NCBI GenBank assembly: GCA_913774355.1
Contig: CAJYGB010000017.1
Location: 1-64,000, forward strand
Direction: 5' to 3'
Length of the DNA stretch: 64,000 bases
From: an uncultured Chryseobacterium sp.
GTDB lineage: Bacteria > Bacteroidota > Bacteroidia > Flavobacteriales > Weeksellaceae
Part shown: piece after piece, positions 9,114-17,501 of the stretch
Layout of the letters: the number at the start of each line of letters is the position of its first letter
How positions within the stretch are numbered: the stretch's first letter is position 1
Position numbers and translations under genes: made by a program
The notes under the pieces: generated by a model
The model's database searches: none
Told to the model about the DNA's origin: nothing
Seen by the model: the letters and a program-made list of their open reading frames with translations, nothing else

Positions 9114-12002
9114 ATGAATGTATTTAAAATCCCGGTTTCAGTAAACTATTTTACAGGACGGGTATTACTTATTGGTGCAATAACAGCTTCACCATTGTTC
9201 TTTGCTCAGAAAAAAGACAGCTTAAAAGGAAAAACGCTTGACGAATTGGTCATGGTAGGCTACGGCACCCAGAAAAAAAGCAAGGTATCCGGAGCGGTAA
9301 CGGAAGCTTCACTGGATAAACTTATGTCCAGGTCATTATCCGGCGTCGGGGAAGTACTTCAGGGAAAAGCAGCCGGTGTAACGGTCGTAAACGAAGGCGG
9401 CGATCCGAACGGTACGCCTAAAGTAAATATCCGCGGTCTGGGAGGAATCAATGGTGAAACGCCGCTTTATGTGGTGGATGGTGTTGTTTTCAACGGTACG
9501 CCATCTGTTAATCCGAATGATATTCAGGATATTTCTGTACTTAAAGACGCTTCTGCCGCTATTTATGGAGCAAGATCCTCCGGAGGTGTTATCCTGATCA
9601 CCACTAAAAAAGGAAAGAAAGGTGCACTCTCCGTTGATTTTGATGTGAAGTACGGGCTGAACCAGGCCTGGAGAATAAAAGAAGCCCTGAACGCTGCCGA
9701 ATTTCAGGATGTGATGTATAAAGCCTATGAGAATGCAGGAAAACTGAATAGTTTACCGATCGCTTTTAATCCTAACCTGTATCCGGACGGAAGAATTACC
9801 AGAACCGACTGGATGAAAGAGATTTTCCGTACGGGAGCCATTCAGGAATATAATGTAAACATAAGCGGCGGAAACGAAAAATCCAGGTATTTCGTGGGAA
9901 TGAACCACCGGAGTCTTGAAGGGATTTTATTGAATACCCAGGCAAAAAGATACAATTTCAGGGTAAATTCTGAGCATAAAGTGAAAGACTGGCTTACCAT
10001 CGGGGAAAATATGTATTACAATTACTCCGACGGAAATTCTGCCGATACCAGAAGTGCATATACGGGCGCTTTGGTGGCCGCAATGTATTATCCGCCGAAT
10101 GTTTCAGTATATACCCCTTCGGGAGCGTATTCGGGATTACCTGTTGATGTGGCCGGTGGTTACGGGGACGTTATCAATCCGGTGGCTTATCTGCAAAGGA
10201 TCAATATAAAAAATCCTACGCATGAAATCCTTATCAATCCGTATGCAGAGATCACGCTGGCAAAGGATCTGAAATTTCGTTCCAACTTTTCACAGACTTT
10301 CCGGTTAGGGGATGTCAAGAATTTTACATCGAGAGTGCTGGAAGTCGGAAAAATATTCGATACCAATAATTTGGAATATCAGTCCAATAATTCTTCTACG
10401 GCCCTTGCCGAGCAGCTTCTTACCTATAAATTTTCTTCGGGTAAACATAGCTTCGATTTTCTCGGAGGATTTACTTTCCAGAAAACGATCGACGAAGGTT
10501 TTATGGCGAGAGCTTATGATTTCAGAAGCGAGGCGGCTACGTTTCAGTACTTACAGAACGCGGCAGACACCAATAAAGATGTTTCCAGCTACCGGTTCAA
10601 GCAGGCCCTGGTTTCTTATCTGGCCAGGATCAATTATGATTATGCAGGTAGATATATCGTTAGTGTCTTAGGACGCCGGGACGGTTCTTCAATGGTTGCA
10701 AAACAGAATCAATTTGCTAATTACTATGCACTCTCCGGAGCATGGGTCGTATCCAAAGAAAATTTCATGCAGGATATCAGCTGGCTTTCCAACCTGAAAT
10801 TCAGGGGAAGCTACGGGATTTTAGGAAATCTTGGCGGAATTTCACCTCAGGCTGTAAACCCATTGATGACAAGGTATAACAACGTGGTTTTCGGACAGGA
10901 ACCTTCTCAGAATATTGCTTATTATTCCACCACCCTTCCAAATAACAATATACGATGGGGTAAATCTGAGCAGAAGGATTTTGGAATGGATGTTTCCTTT
11001 TTTCATAACAGTCTTTCCCTGCAGTTTGATTATTTTGTCAAGAATTCCAGAGACCAAATTTTTAACCAAATTCTATCAAGTACAACAACATATGTAAATA
11101 AATACCTGAATTCCGGACTGATTGAGGACAAAGGGTACGAACTGGGAATCAATTACAATAGTACAGGAAAGGGAGATTTCACATATTCCATCGGTGCCGT
11201 TTTCAGCCAGCTCAACAATACGGTAAAACAGCTGGCCGGTACGAATGAGATTTTCATTAATGACAACGGTGTACGAGGAGTACTAAGACCTACCGGTATA
11301 AAAGTAGGCGATCCTTTGTATTCGTTCTACGGTTACCGGACGGGAGGGATTTTCCAGTCTCAGGAAGAGATCAACAATTACAAGGATGCCAACGGTAATC
11401 TGATCCAGCCCAATGCCAAACCGGGAGATATTAAATTCCTGAAAAAAGATGGAAATACAGGCGTTCTCAGCAACAGTGATTTTGTAAATCTCGGAAGCCC
11501 GTATCCTAAATTCTCTTACGGATTCTCTTATAACATGACATGGAAAAATTTCGATCTTAATCTGTTCTTCCAGGGAGTATACGGAAATAAAATATTCAAC
11601 GGATTTAAATTTATCTCTTTAAATCCCGGCGGAACAGGACAGAATTACAATATGGACCGGGATATCCTGAATGCCTGGACACCGGAAAATACCAATACCA
11701 ATATTCCGAGACTGGTACAGGGTGACCCAAGCGGAAATTATTCCAAAGTTTCGGATTTCTACGTGGAGGACGGATCTTATCTGAGGCTTAAAAACCTTAC
11801 CATCGGTTATTCGCTGCCAAAAGATCTATACAGAAAGCTGGATGTAAATAAGATCAGGGTGTATGTAACCACCAATAACCTTTTTACCATTACCAAATAT
11901 ACAGGATTTGATCCTGAAGTCGGGATGAACTCTTACGGGGTGGATACCGGAAGATATCCGCAGGCACGTTCGTTCATTTTCGGGGTAGAAGTAGGATTAT
12001 AA
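9114..12002 (+). CDS. SusC/RagA-family TonB-linked outer-membrane transporter
   Basis: A 962-residue TonB-dependent barrel. After a signal peptide (cleavage near FFAQ) comes the SusC-type segment LDELVMVGYGTQKKSKVSGA and then the plug domain (GVGEVLQGKAAGVTVV; NIRGLGGINGETPLYVVDGV; LKDASAAIYGARSSGGVILI). The barrel ends with a typical SusC terminus (YPQARSFIFGVEVGL). It lacks the N-terminal carboxypeptidase-like domain of about 80-100 residues that most SusC proteins carry. It forms the pore of a SusCD pair with the lipoprotein gene starting 24 nt downstream. The neighbouring phosphatase fusion suggests uptake of a phosphorylated organic substrate rather than a glycan, since no glycoside hydrolase is near. 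The substrate is inferred only from context. Confidence 0.95.
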   Translation: MNVFKIPVSVNYFTGRVLLIGAITASPLFFAQKKDSLKGKTLDELVMVGYGTQKKSKVSGAVTEASLDKLMSRSLSGVGEVLQGKAAGVTVVNEGGDPNGTPKVNIRGLGGINGETPLYVVDGVVFNGTPSVNPNDIQDISVLKDASAAIYGARSSGGVILITTKKGKKGALSVDFDVKYGLNQAWRIKEALNAAEFQDVMYKAYENAGKLNSLPIAFNPNLYPDGRITRTDWMKEIFRTGAIQEYNVNISGGNEKSRYFVGMNHRSLEGILLNTQAKRYNFRVNSEHKVKDWLTIGENMYYNYSDGNSADTRSAYTGALVAAMYYPPNVSVYTPSGAYSGLPVDVAGGYGDVINPVAYLQRINIKNPTHEILINPYAEITLAKDLKFRSNFSQTFRLGDVKNFTSRVLEVGKIFDTNNLEYQSNNSSTALAEQLLTYKFSSGKHSFDFLGGFTFQKTIDEGFMARAYDFRSEAATFQYLQNAADTNKDVSSYRFKQALVSYLARINYDYAGRYIVSVLGRRDGSSMVAKQNQFANYYALSGAWVVSKENFMQDISWLSNLKFRGSYGILGNLGGISPQAVNPLMTRYNNVVFGQEPSQNIAYYSTTLPNNNIRWGKSEQKDFGMDVSFFHNSLSLQFDYFVKNSRDQIFNQILSSTTTYVNKYLNSGLIEDKGYELGINYNSTGKGDFTYSIGAVFSQLNNTVKQLAGTNEIFINDNGVRGVLRPTGIKVGDPLYSFYGYRTGGIFQSQEEINNYKDANGNLIQPNAKPGDIKFLKKDGNTGVLSNSDFVNLGSPYPKFSYGFSYNMTWKNFDLNLFFQGVYGNKIFNGFKFISLNPGGTGQNYNMDRDILNAWTPENTNTNIPRLVQGDPSGNYSKVSDFYVEDGSYLRLKNLTIGYSLPKDLYRKLDVNKIRVYVTTNNLFTITKYTGFDPEVGMNSYGVDTGRYPQARSFIFGVEVGL

Positions 12003-12026
12003 TTTTAACCATCAAAAAAGAAAACA

Positions 12027-13535
12027 ATGAATTTTTTTAATAAAATATTTTTAGTGTCGGGAATCTCAGTAATGCTTCTTTCATGTACAGGGGAGCTTGA
12101 CGTTCAGCCAGAAGGTACGCCTACGGAAGCTAGCTTCTGGAAGACCGAGAATGATCTGATTACAGGAGCAAATGCCATGTACAGGCCACTCGCGGACAGT
12201 GAGTTTTACGGAAGAGGACTTTTCTGGTTCATTAATGCCAGTGACGATATGGTGACGGGAAGATCCAAAAGCGAACCCGATAATGCCAAGAATTTCAGCA
12301 GCAATTATATTGCGGCCGGCGACCTGGAAACCCAATGGAATAAAAGATATACGGTAATCGGGGTAGCAAACCGTGTCATCCGCAATATTGACAACATCCA
12401 GGCTTCCGCAACCGTGAAGAACAAATATCTCGGCGAAGCTTTTTTTATGAGCAGCAGAATGTATTTCGAACTGGCTTACAATTATGGGAACGAAAAAGCC
12501 GGAGTCCCGATCGTAGACCGTACCAAAGAGCCGGATTCCGATCCGGTTCCGAGGGCAGCCAACGTTATGGAAAACTATAACTATATCGTTCAGGACCTGA
12601 AAAAAGCAGCCGAACTGCTTCCGTACCAGGAACAGCTTCCTGCGAAAGATTACGGAAGACCGCATAAAGCGGCAGCATGGGCCTTACTGGCAAAAGTTTA
12701 CCTGTTTATGAAGGATTGGCAGAATGCCGCATTCTGGGCTAACGAAGTCATGACGAAAGGAAACAGAAATCTTCTGGCCAACTATGCCGATGTGTTTAAA
12801 GCGGAAAATAATTACAGCTCAGAGTACATCTGGTCCGTACCCAGCACACCAAAATTCAATTCCGTAGGAAGTATTCTTCCTGGCGTAATGCTGGAGAACA
12901 AAGGATGGGGACAATACAACGGATGGGGATACTTCCAGCCTACGAAAGAACTGTATGATGAATACGAAACGGGAGACCTGAGAAGGAGCGCAACCATTCT
13001 AAAGCTGGGAGATAAATTTACCTTTAACGGAACGGAGAGAACCTATGCTTCTACCAACTCGCTTACCGGATATCAGTTCAATAAATATATGGATGCCTTT
13101 AAATATCCATTGAACAGCGGCCATGTAAGTGCGAATGGGGATTATCCGTGTACTGACCTTGCCGTTCCGATCATGCGTTATGCTGAGGTGATATTAATCC
13201 GGGCAGAAGCTTTACTGATGATGGGGCAGAATGCCGACCAGGAAATCAACAGAATCAGAGTCCGTGCAGGATTGGCACCGAAAACAGGATGTACCCTGGC
13301 AGACCTGAAGCATGAAAGACGTTGCGAACTTGCCGGAGAATGGGCGGACCGCCACCGGGATCTTGTCCGTTGGGGCGATGCACAGGCCAATTACGCAAAA
13401 CCGCTGCACGGGATCAACGGTCAGACCGTTTGGGCAGCCAGGAACTTCAATCCTTCGGTGCATAATGTATGGGCGGTTCCGCAGGTAGAAATCGTCAACA
13501 GCAAAGGAGTGATCAAACAAAATGAAGGCTGGTAA
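12027..13535 (+). CDS. SusD/RagB-family nutrient-binding lipoprotein
   Basis: A 502-residue lipoprotein: the signal peptide ends in SVMLLSC, with Cys20 as lipidation site. The SusD features are clear: the N-terminal helix region with EASFWKTENDLITGANAMYR, TPR-like helices (AWALLAKVYLFMKDWQNAAF) and the C-terminal region with RYAEVILIRAEALLM and HERRCELAGEWADRHRDLVR. It would cap the SusC-like pore on the cell surface and capture the ligand. It follows the SusC gene by 24 nt and is co-transcribed. A strong hairpin with a T tail lies immediately downstream, so transcription into the phosphatase gene may be attenuated. Confidence 0.95.
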   Translation: MNFFNKIFLVSGISVMLLSCTGELDVQPEGTPTEASFWKTENDLITGANAMYRPLADSEFYGRGLFWFINASDDMVTGRSKSEPDNAKNFSSNYIAAGDLETQWNKRYTVIGVANRVIRNIDNIQASATVKNKYLGEAFFMSSRMYFELAYNYGNEKAGVPIVDRTKEPDSDPVPRAANVMENYNYIVQDLKKAAELLPYQEQLPAKDYGRPHKAAAWALLAKVYLFMKDWQNAAFWANEVMTKGNRNLLANYADVFKAENNYSSEYIWSVPSTPKFNSVGSILPGVMLENKGWGQYNGWGYFQPTKELYDEYETGDLRRSATILKLGDKFTFNGTERTYASTNSLTGYQFNKYMDAFKYPLNSGHVSANGDYPCTDLAVPIMRYAEVILIRAEALLMMGQNADQEINRIRVRAGLAPKTGCTLADLKHERRCELAGEWADRHRDLVRWGDAQANYAKPLHGINGQTVWAARNFNPSVHNVWAVPQVEIVNSKGVIKQNEGW

Positions 13536-13553
13536 AATTTAATTTAAAATAAG

Positions 13554-13592
13554 AACTGCAGGTCACGGATCTTCCGTGATCGGCGGTTTTTT
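13554..13592 (+). terminator. Hairpin terminator or attenuator between SusD and phosphatase
   Basis: TCACGGA (13563-13569) and TCCGTGA (13573-13579) form a perfect inner stem. It is extended by AACTGC (13554-13559) with GCGGTT (13583-13588) and followed by a T run. The phosphatase ATG is at 13603, only 10 nt beyond. It probably reduces, but need not abolish, read-through. Confidence 0.75.
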
Positions 13593-13602
13593 CAAAGACA
13601 GT

Positions 13603-15429
13603 ATGAAGATATTTAAAATAGGAGTAGCACTGGCTCTTGGAATCTGGTCTCAGAATTATGCCCAGAATTATTTGAATTACAGTGTGGCCAATGCGCATTC
13701 GCATAATGATTATATGCAGGATGTTCCGTTCTGGAATGCCTATTATGCTCATTTCGGATCGATAGAAGCAGATGTTTTTCTCGTAAAAGATCAACTGTGG
13801 GTGGCTCATACCGAAAAAGAGCTTTCTCCGGACAGAACGCTGGAAAGCCTTTATCTGAAGAATATTTCCAGACAGCTGAAGCTGAATAATGGGCATATTT
13901 ATTCCGAAGGAAGCCAAAAGCTGCAATTGCTGATTGATATTAAACGGGACGAGAAGGCAAGTCTGGCTGCATTGATTAATACCTTGAAAAAGTACCCCGA
14001 AATTACCGTGAATCCTGAAATTAAAATAGTTATCACAGGAGAAAGGCCGAAGCCTGAAGATTTTAAAAATTATCCTGCTTATCTGTGTTTCGACGGGGAT
14101 CTTAACCAGAATTACACGGCGGAACAGCTTAAAAGAGTAGGGATGTTCAGTGAATCATTTACTGATCTGGTGAAATGGAGCGGTAAAGGTATTCCGAGAG
14201 ATGAAGAAACGGAAAAGATCAGGAAGGAAGTGGAAAAAGCGCATGCGCAGCAAAAACCCATGCGTTTTTACGGAGCCCCCGATTTTACGAATGCGTGGGT
14301 GAACCTTATCGATGCAGGCGTGGATTATATCAACACCGATCATATTCCCGACCTTAAAAGGTTCATGAATTCCATTCCGAAAAATTTTTATAAAAACACG
14401 GTGGCGTATGAAACGTATCAACCGACTTATAAAACCGACGGCCTTCATCAAAAGGTAAAGAATGTGATCCTTCTTATACCGGACGGAACTTCACTGCCTC
14501 AATATTATGCTGCTTTTACAGCCAATAAAGGAAAGCTGAACGTTTTCAACATGAAAGCGACAGGATTATCCAAAACAAATTCCTACAACGCTTACATTAC
14601 CGATTCTGCTCCGGGATCCACTGCTTTTGCTACCGGCGTAAAAACGAAAAATACATTTGTAGGTGTTGATGCATCAGGGAAAGCTTTGGCCCAGATTCCC
14701 GATATTATTGCAGAAAAAGGACGGGTTTCCGGACTGATTTCTACCGGAGATGTTACCGATGCCACACCGGCAGACTTTTATGCCCATTCGGATAACCGCA
14801 ACAATTCGGAGACGATTCTGAAAGATTTTGTGGCTTCCAAAACGAAAATCCTGATCGGAGGTCCTTCCGGCGGACTAACAAAAGAAACGGAACAAAAATT
14901 TAAGGATGCCCATATTGACCTGTATCGCGATCTGAAATCAGCAGGAAAAATCAATAACCGGACATTAATTGTTGATCCGATAGCGTCCCGCAGAATTACC
15001 GATGGGAGAGGGAAATGGCTTGGAGATGCTTTTGATCTTACTCTGAACGAGCTGAAATCCAATGAAAAGGGATTCTTCATGATGGTGGAAGCATCCCAGA
15101 CCGATGGCGGCGGACACAGCAATAACATCGGGCAGCTGGTTACCGAATTGCTGGATTTCGATTCCGTAGTCGGAAAAGCCATGAAATTTGCCGATGAAAA
15201 TGAAGAAACATTGGTGGTTGTACTTGGAGACCATGAAACGGGAGGGCTTACCCTTCTCGACGGCAGCCTTACAGAAGGCTGGGTATTCGGGAATTTCAGT
15301 ACCAATGATCATACCGCACTTCCATCAAGTGTATTTGCTTACGGTCCTAATTCCGGGGATTTTACAGGGTTCTTTGAGAATAAGGAGATTTTTAATAAGA
15401 TCCTTACGGCTTACGGCATTCAGAAATAG
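13603..15429 (+). CDS. Secreted fusion of a glycerophosphodiesterase-like domain and an alkaline phosphatase
   Basis: The ATG at 13603 is preferred because an upstream GTG at 13576 lies inside a terminator hairpin and the ATG gives a proper signal peptide (MKIFKIGVALALGIWSQNYA). The 608-residue protein has two parts. Residues about 20-270 are a GDPD/PI-PLC-like domain with AHSHNDY, SIEADVFL and VAHTEKEL, which supply the His/Asn/Glu/Asp metal and acid-base residues. Residues about 280-608 are an alkaline phosphatase with nucleophile motif DSAPGSTAFATG (Asp334, Ser335), EASQTDGGGHSNN, and the metal site GDHETGGLT (Asp543, His544). A single polypeptide could cleave a phosphodiester and then release phosphate from the monoester in the periplasm or outside. 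It follows the SusCD pair, which supports a phosphate-scavenging locus. Confidence 0.92.
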   Translation: MKIFKIGVALALGIWSQNYAQNYLNYSVANAHSHNDYMQDVPFWNAYYAHFGSIEADVFLVKDQLWVAHTEKELSPDRTLESLYLKNISRQLKLNNGHIYSEGSQKLQLLIDIKRDEKASLAALINTLKKYPEITVNPEIKIVITGERPKPEDFKNYPAYLCFDGDLNQNYTAEQLKRVGMFSESFTDLVKWSGKGIPRDEETEKIRKEVEKAHAQQKPMRFYGAPDFTNAWVNLIDAGVDYINTDHIPDLKRFMNSIPKNFYKNTVAYETYQPTYKTDGLHQKVKNVILLIPDGTSLPQYYAAFTANKGKLNVFNMKATGLSKTNSYNAYITDSAPGSTAFATGVKTKNTFVGVDASGKALAQIPDIIAEKGRVSGLISTGDVTDATPADFYAHSDNRNNSETILKDFVASKTKILIGGPSGGLTKETEQKFKDAHIDLYRDLKSAGKINNRTLIVDPIASRRITDGRGKWLGDAFDLTLNELKSNEKGFFMMVEASQTDGGGHSNNIGQLVTELLDFDSVVGKAMKFADENEETLVVVLGDHETGGLTLLDGSLTEGWVFGNFSTNDHTALPSSVFAYGPNSGDFTGFFENKEIFNKILTAYGIQK

Positions 15430-15452
15430 GAAATTGATTTATTTTTTATAGG

Positions 15453-15492
15453 AAAAGGCTGTCTGAATTTTTGGGGCCGCCTTTTCGTTTAT
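15453..15492 (+). terminator. Probable terminator after the phosphatase
   Basis: AAAAGGC (15453-15459) can pair with GCCTTTT (15479-15485), followed by a short T-rich stretch. The loop is long, so this is only moderately convincing. Confidence 0.45.
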
Positions 15493-15630
15493 TTTAAATC
15501 AATATTTTAACGTGATAAACAGAGCCTGCATTTAAAAAAAGCGAACAAAATCATTTGGTACTAAGACTCCGAATAGTATGTTGACCGAAGGAGCTTCCGG
15601 CTTCTCTCTTCCAGCCTGTAGACCTGATTT

Positions 15631-16884
15631 CTATTTCGTGTTCACATTAATTTCAGTGGTATTGCTGATCAGGATTTTTTCAAGATCCTCCCAAAACATC
15701 GGGTAAGACTTCTCCACCACATTTTCATCTTCAATAGTAAGTTCTTTAACTAAGCAAAACGGCGCAAAACTCATCGCCATCCGGTGATCCTGATAGGTTT
15801 TGATCGAGATATTCTCCTGGGGCTCATCAAAGCGGACCGATCGTATGGTGGAATCCGTAATTTCGGTTTCCGTTCCCAGCTTCTGTAATTCGTTGTATAG
15901 AGCCAGTAGCCGGTCGGTTTCCTTTACCCGCAACGTTCCCAGGCCTGAAATTTCAAACGGGATCTTCAGGGCTGCTGCCGTTACGCAAAGGGTTTGGGCA
16001 ATATCGGGACAGTCATTCATATCCAGGATAATCTTTTCCGGAAAGGTAAAACCTTCAACAGGCTGAAAGGTGATTGTATACTCTTCGTCTGTAAAAAGGG
16101 TTTTAATCCCGAAAAATTCCTCATAGATTTTTGCAATCGCAGAATCTCCCTGGGTAGATTCCCGGTAAAAGCTTTTCAGACGAATGGTCTTCCTTCCTAA
16201 CGCGGCAAATGAGTAGAAATAAGAAGCTGAGCTCCAGTCGCTTTCCACTTCGTAATGGATGATGGATGACTGATGATCAGTAAACGGTTCTACTTTGATC
16301 GTATTTCCAATGAAGCTGGCTTCAATACCGAATTTCGTTAAAATATCAAGCGTCATTTCAATATACGACCTTGAGGTAATTTCTCCGACCAGATTAATCT
16401 CCAATCCTTTTTCCAGCTTTCCGGCAATGAGCAGGAGAGAGGTGATGAACTGGCTGGAAATATTCGCCGGAACATTTACCCGGGTTTCTGTGATCTTCCG
16501 GCCTTTGATTTTCAGAGGTGGGAAGCCTTCATTTTCCAGGTATTCGATTTCTACCCCAAGGTTTTGCAGAGCTGTCACCAGATTTTTGATCGGCCTTTCC
16601 TTCATCCGTTTGGATCCCGTAAGAATGGTCGTTTTTCCTTCCTGAATCGAATAATAGGAAGTCAGGAAACGCATGGCTGTTCCCGCATGATGAATATCTA
16701 CGGCTTCCGTTTTTTCCGAAAGGGCTTTTTTTAATAACTGCGTATCCTGCGAATTGGAAAGATTGTCGATTTTTATGTTTTCAAACAGGCTTTCCAAAAT
16801 CAACAAACGATTCGAAATGCTTTTCGAACCGCTGATCTGTATGGTCTTGTTGGATTGTAATTTTGATTTTTCTAACTTCTTCAT
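15631..16884 (-). CDS. aroA: 3-phosphoshikimate 1-carboxyvinyltransferase (EPSP synthase)
   Basis: Catalyses transfer of the enolpyruvyl group from PEP to shikimate-3-phosphate, step six of the shikimate pathway to chorismate, in the cytoplasm. Recognised by SGSKSISNR near the N-terminus, HAGTAMRFLTS, the SSQF shikimate-binding segment, NDCPDIAQTL with the catalytic Asp, VKETDRL and the YQDHRMAMS block near the C-terminus. The start at 16884 (MKKLEKSKLQ) gives 417 residues. An in-frame ATG at 16962 would add 26 residues unlike the family, so it was not used. The gene follows the MazG-like gene by 81 nt from this start and is probably co-transcribed with it. Confidence 0.95.
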   Translation of the reverse strand: MKKLEKSKLQSNKTIQISGSKSISNRLLILESLFENIKIDNLSNSQDTQLLKKALSEKTEAVDIHHAGTAMRFLTSYYSIQEGKTTILTGSKRMKERPIKNLVTALQNLGVEIEYLENEGFPPLKIKGRKITETRVNVPANISSQFITSLLLIAGKLEKGLEINLVGEITSRSYIEMTLDILTKFGIEASFIGNTIKVEPFTDHQSSIIHYEVESDWSSASYFYSFAALGRKTIRLKSFYRESTQGDSAIAKIYEEFFGIKTLFTDEEYTITFQPVEGFTFPEKIILDMNDCPDIAQTLCVTAAALKIPFEISGLGTLRVKETDRLLALYNELQKLGTETEITDSTIRSVRFDEPQENISIKTYQDHRMAMSFAPFCLVKELTIEDENVVEKSYPMFWEDLEKILISNTTEINVNTK

Positions 16885-16965
16885 TATTCTTCTGAGTTGA
16901 AAGGCCGAAGGCAGCAATCTTGAAGTTGTGCACTGCGCTAAACTTCTGTCAGCCATCTTCATACC

Positions 16966-17292
16966 TTATTTTAATTTCTCATTATTCTGATGGCGGTCTT
17001 TGTCGCGATCGGTTTTTATCTTCATTTTTTTATCGAAAGCTTCCTGGAGGTTAACGCCGGTCTGGTTAGCCAAACACAAAGTCACAAACAGGACATCGGC
17101 CAGTTCTTCTCCCAGGTCCTTGGTTTTATCGCTTTCCTTTTCGCTTTGTTCGCCGTATCGTCTGGCAATAATCCGCGCCACTTCGCCAACTTCTTCCGTA
17201 AGCATCGCCATATTGGTCAGCTCGTTAAAGTAACGGACACCGATCGTCCTGATCCATTCGTCTACTTGCTTCTGCAGGGTCGTAATTTCCAT
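16966..17292 (-). CDS. MazG-like nucleotide pyrophosphohydrolase
   Basis: A 108-residue all-alpha NTP-PPase of the MazG/dUTPase-like superfamily. The metal-binding set is visible: Glu33, Glu34 and Glu37 in LTEEVGEVAR, then Glu63 and Asp66 in DLGEELADVLF, followed by the typical LANQTGVNLQEAFDKKM. Proteins of this family hydrolyse nucleoside triphosphates to monophosphate and pyrophosphate, often as house-cleaning enzymes against damaged nucleotides. The substrate is not predictable. Its ATG overlaps the stop codon region of the small membrane protein gene upstream (shared base 17292), and aroA follows, so these genes form one operon. Confidence 0.9.
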   Translation of the reverse strand: MEITTLQKQVDEWIRTIGVRYFNELTNMAMLTEEVGEVARIIARRYGEQSEKESDKTKDLGEELADVLFVTLCLANQTGVNLQEAFDKKMKIKTDRDKDRHQNNEKLK

Positions 17293-17483
17293 TATGGTTT
17301 ATCTTTAAGCTGCTCTTCAAAAACAGTAACTTTAGATTGCAAAATTTCCAATTCCTCTGTGTGGTGGCTTATGTTCCCAAGATTTTCGGTGAAATCAGCA
17401 AATTTTTTGAAAAGCTTTCTTACGGTAAAATATACGGCAATCAATATGATAAAAGCCCCTATTTTGACAATATTAAAATCCAT
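17292..17483 (-). CDS. Small single-pass membrane protein
   Basis: A 63-residue protein with one transmembrane helix (about residues 6-22, IVKIGAFIILIAVYFTV), a basic patch (RKLFKKF) and a C-terminal stretch with coiled-coil character (HHTEELEILQSKVTVFEEQL). It is not a recognised family. Reality is supported by its junctions: it starts 18 nt after the stop of the lipoprotein gene and touches the MazG-like gene. The basic residues after the helix suggest the C-terminal coil faces the cytoplasm. Confidence 0.65.
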   Translation of the reverse strand: MDFNIVKIGAFIILIAVYFTVRKLFKKFADFTENLGNISHHTEELEILQSKVTVFEEQLKDKP

Positions 17484-17501
17484 TGACTTTTTAGATTATA
17501 T

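Noticed and set aside
13576..13602. Upstream in-frame GTG start for the phosphatase fusion
   Set aside because: The GTG lies inside a terminator hairpin, and the ATG at 13603 gives a normal signal peptide.
15436..15630. Spacer after the phosphatase as a possible small RNA or gene
   Set aside because: Only a weak terminator hairpin was seen, with no ORF or conserved structure.
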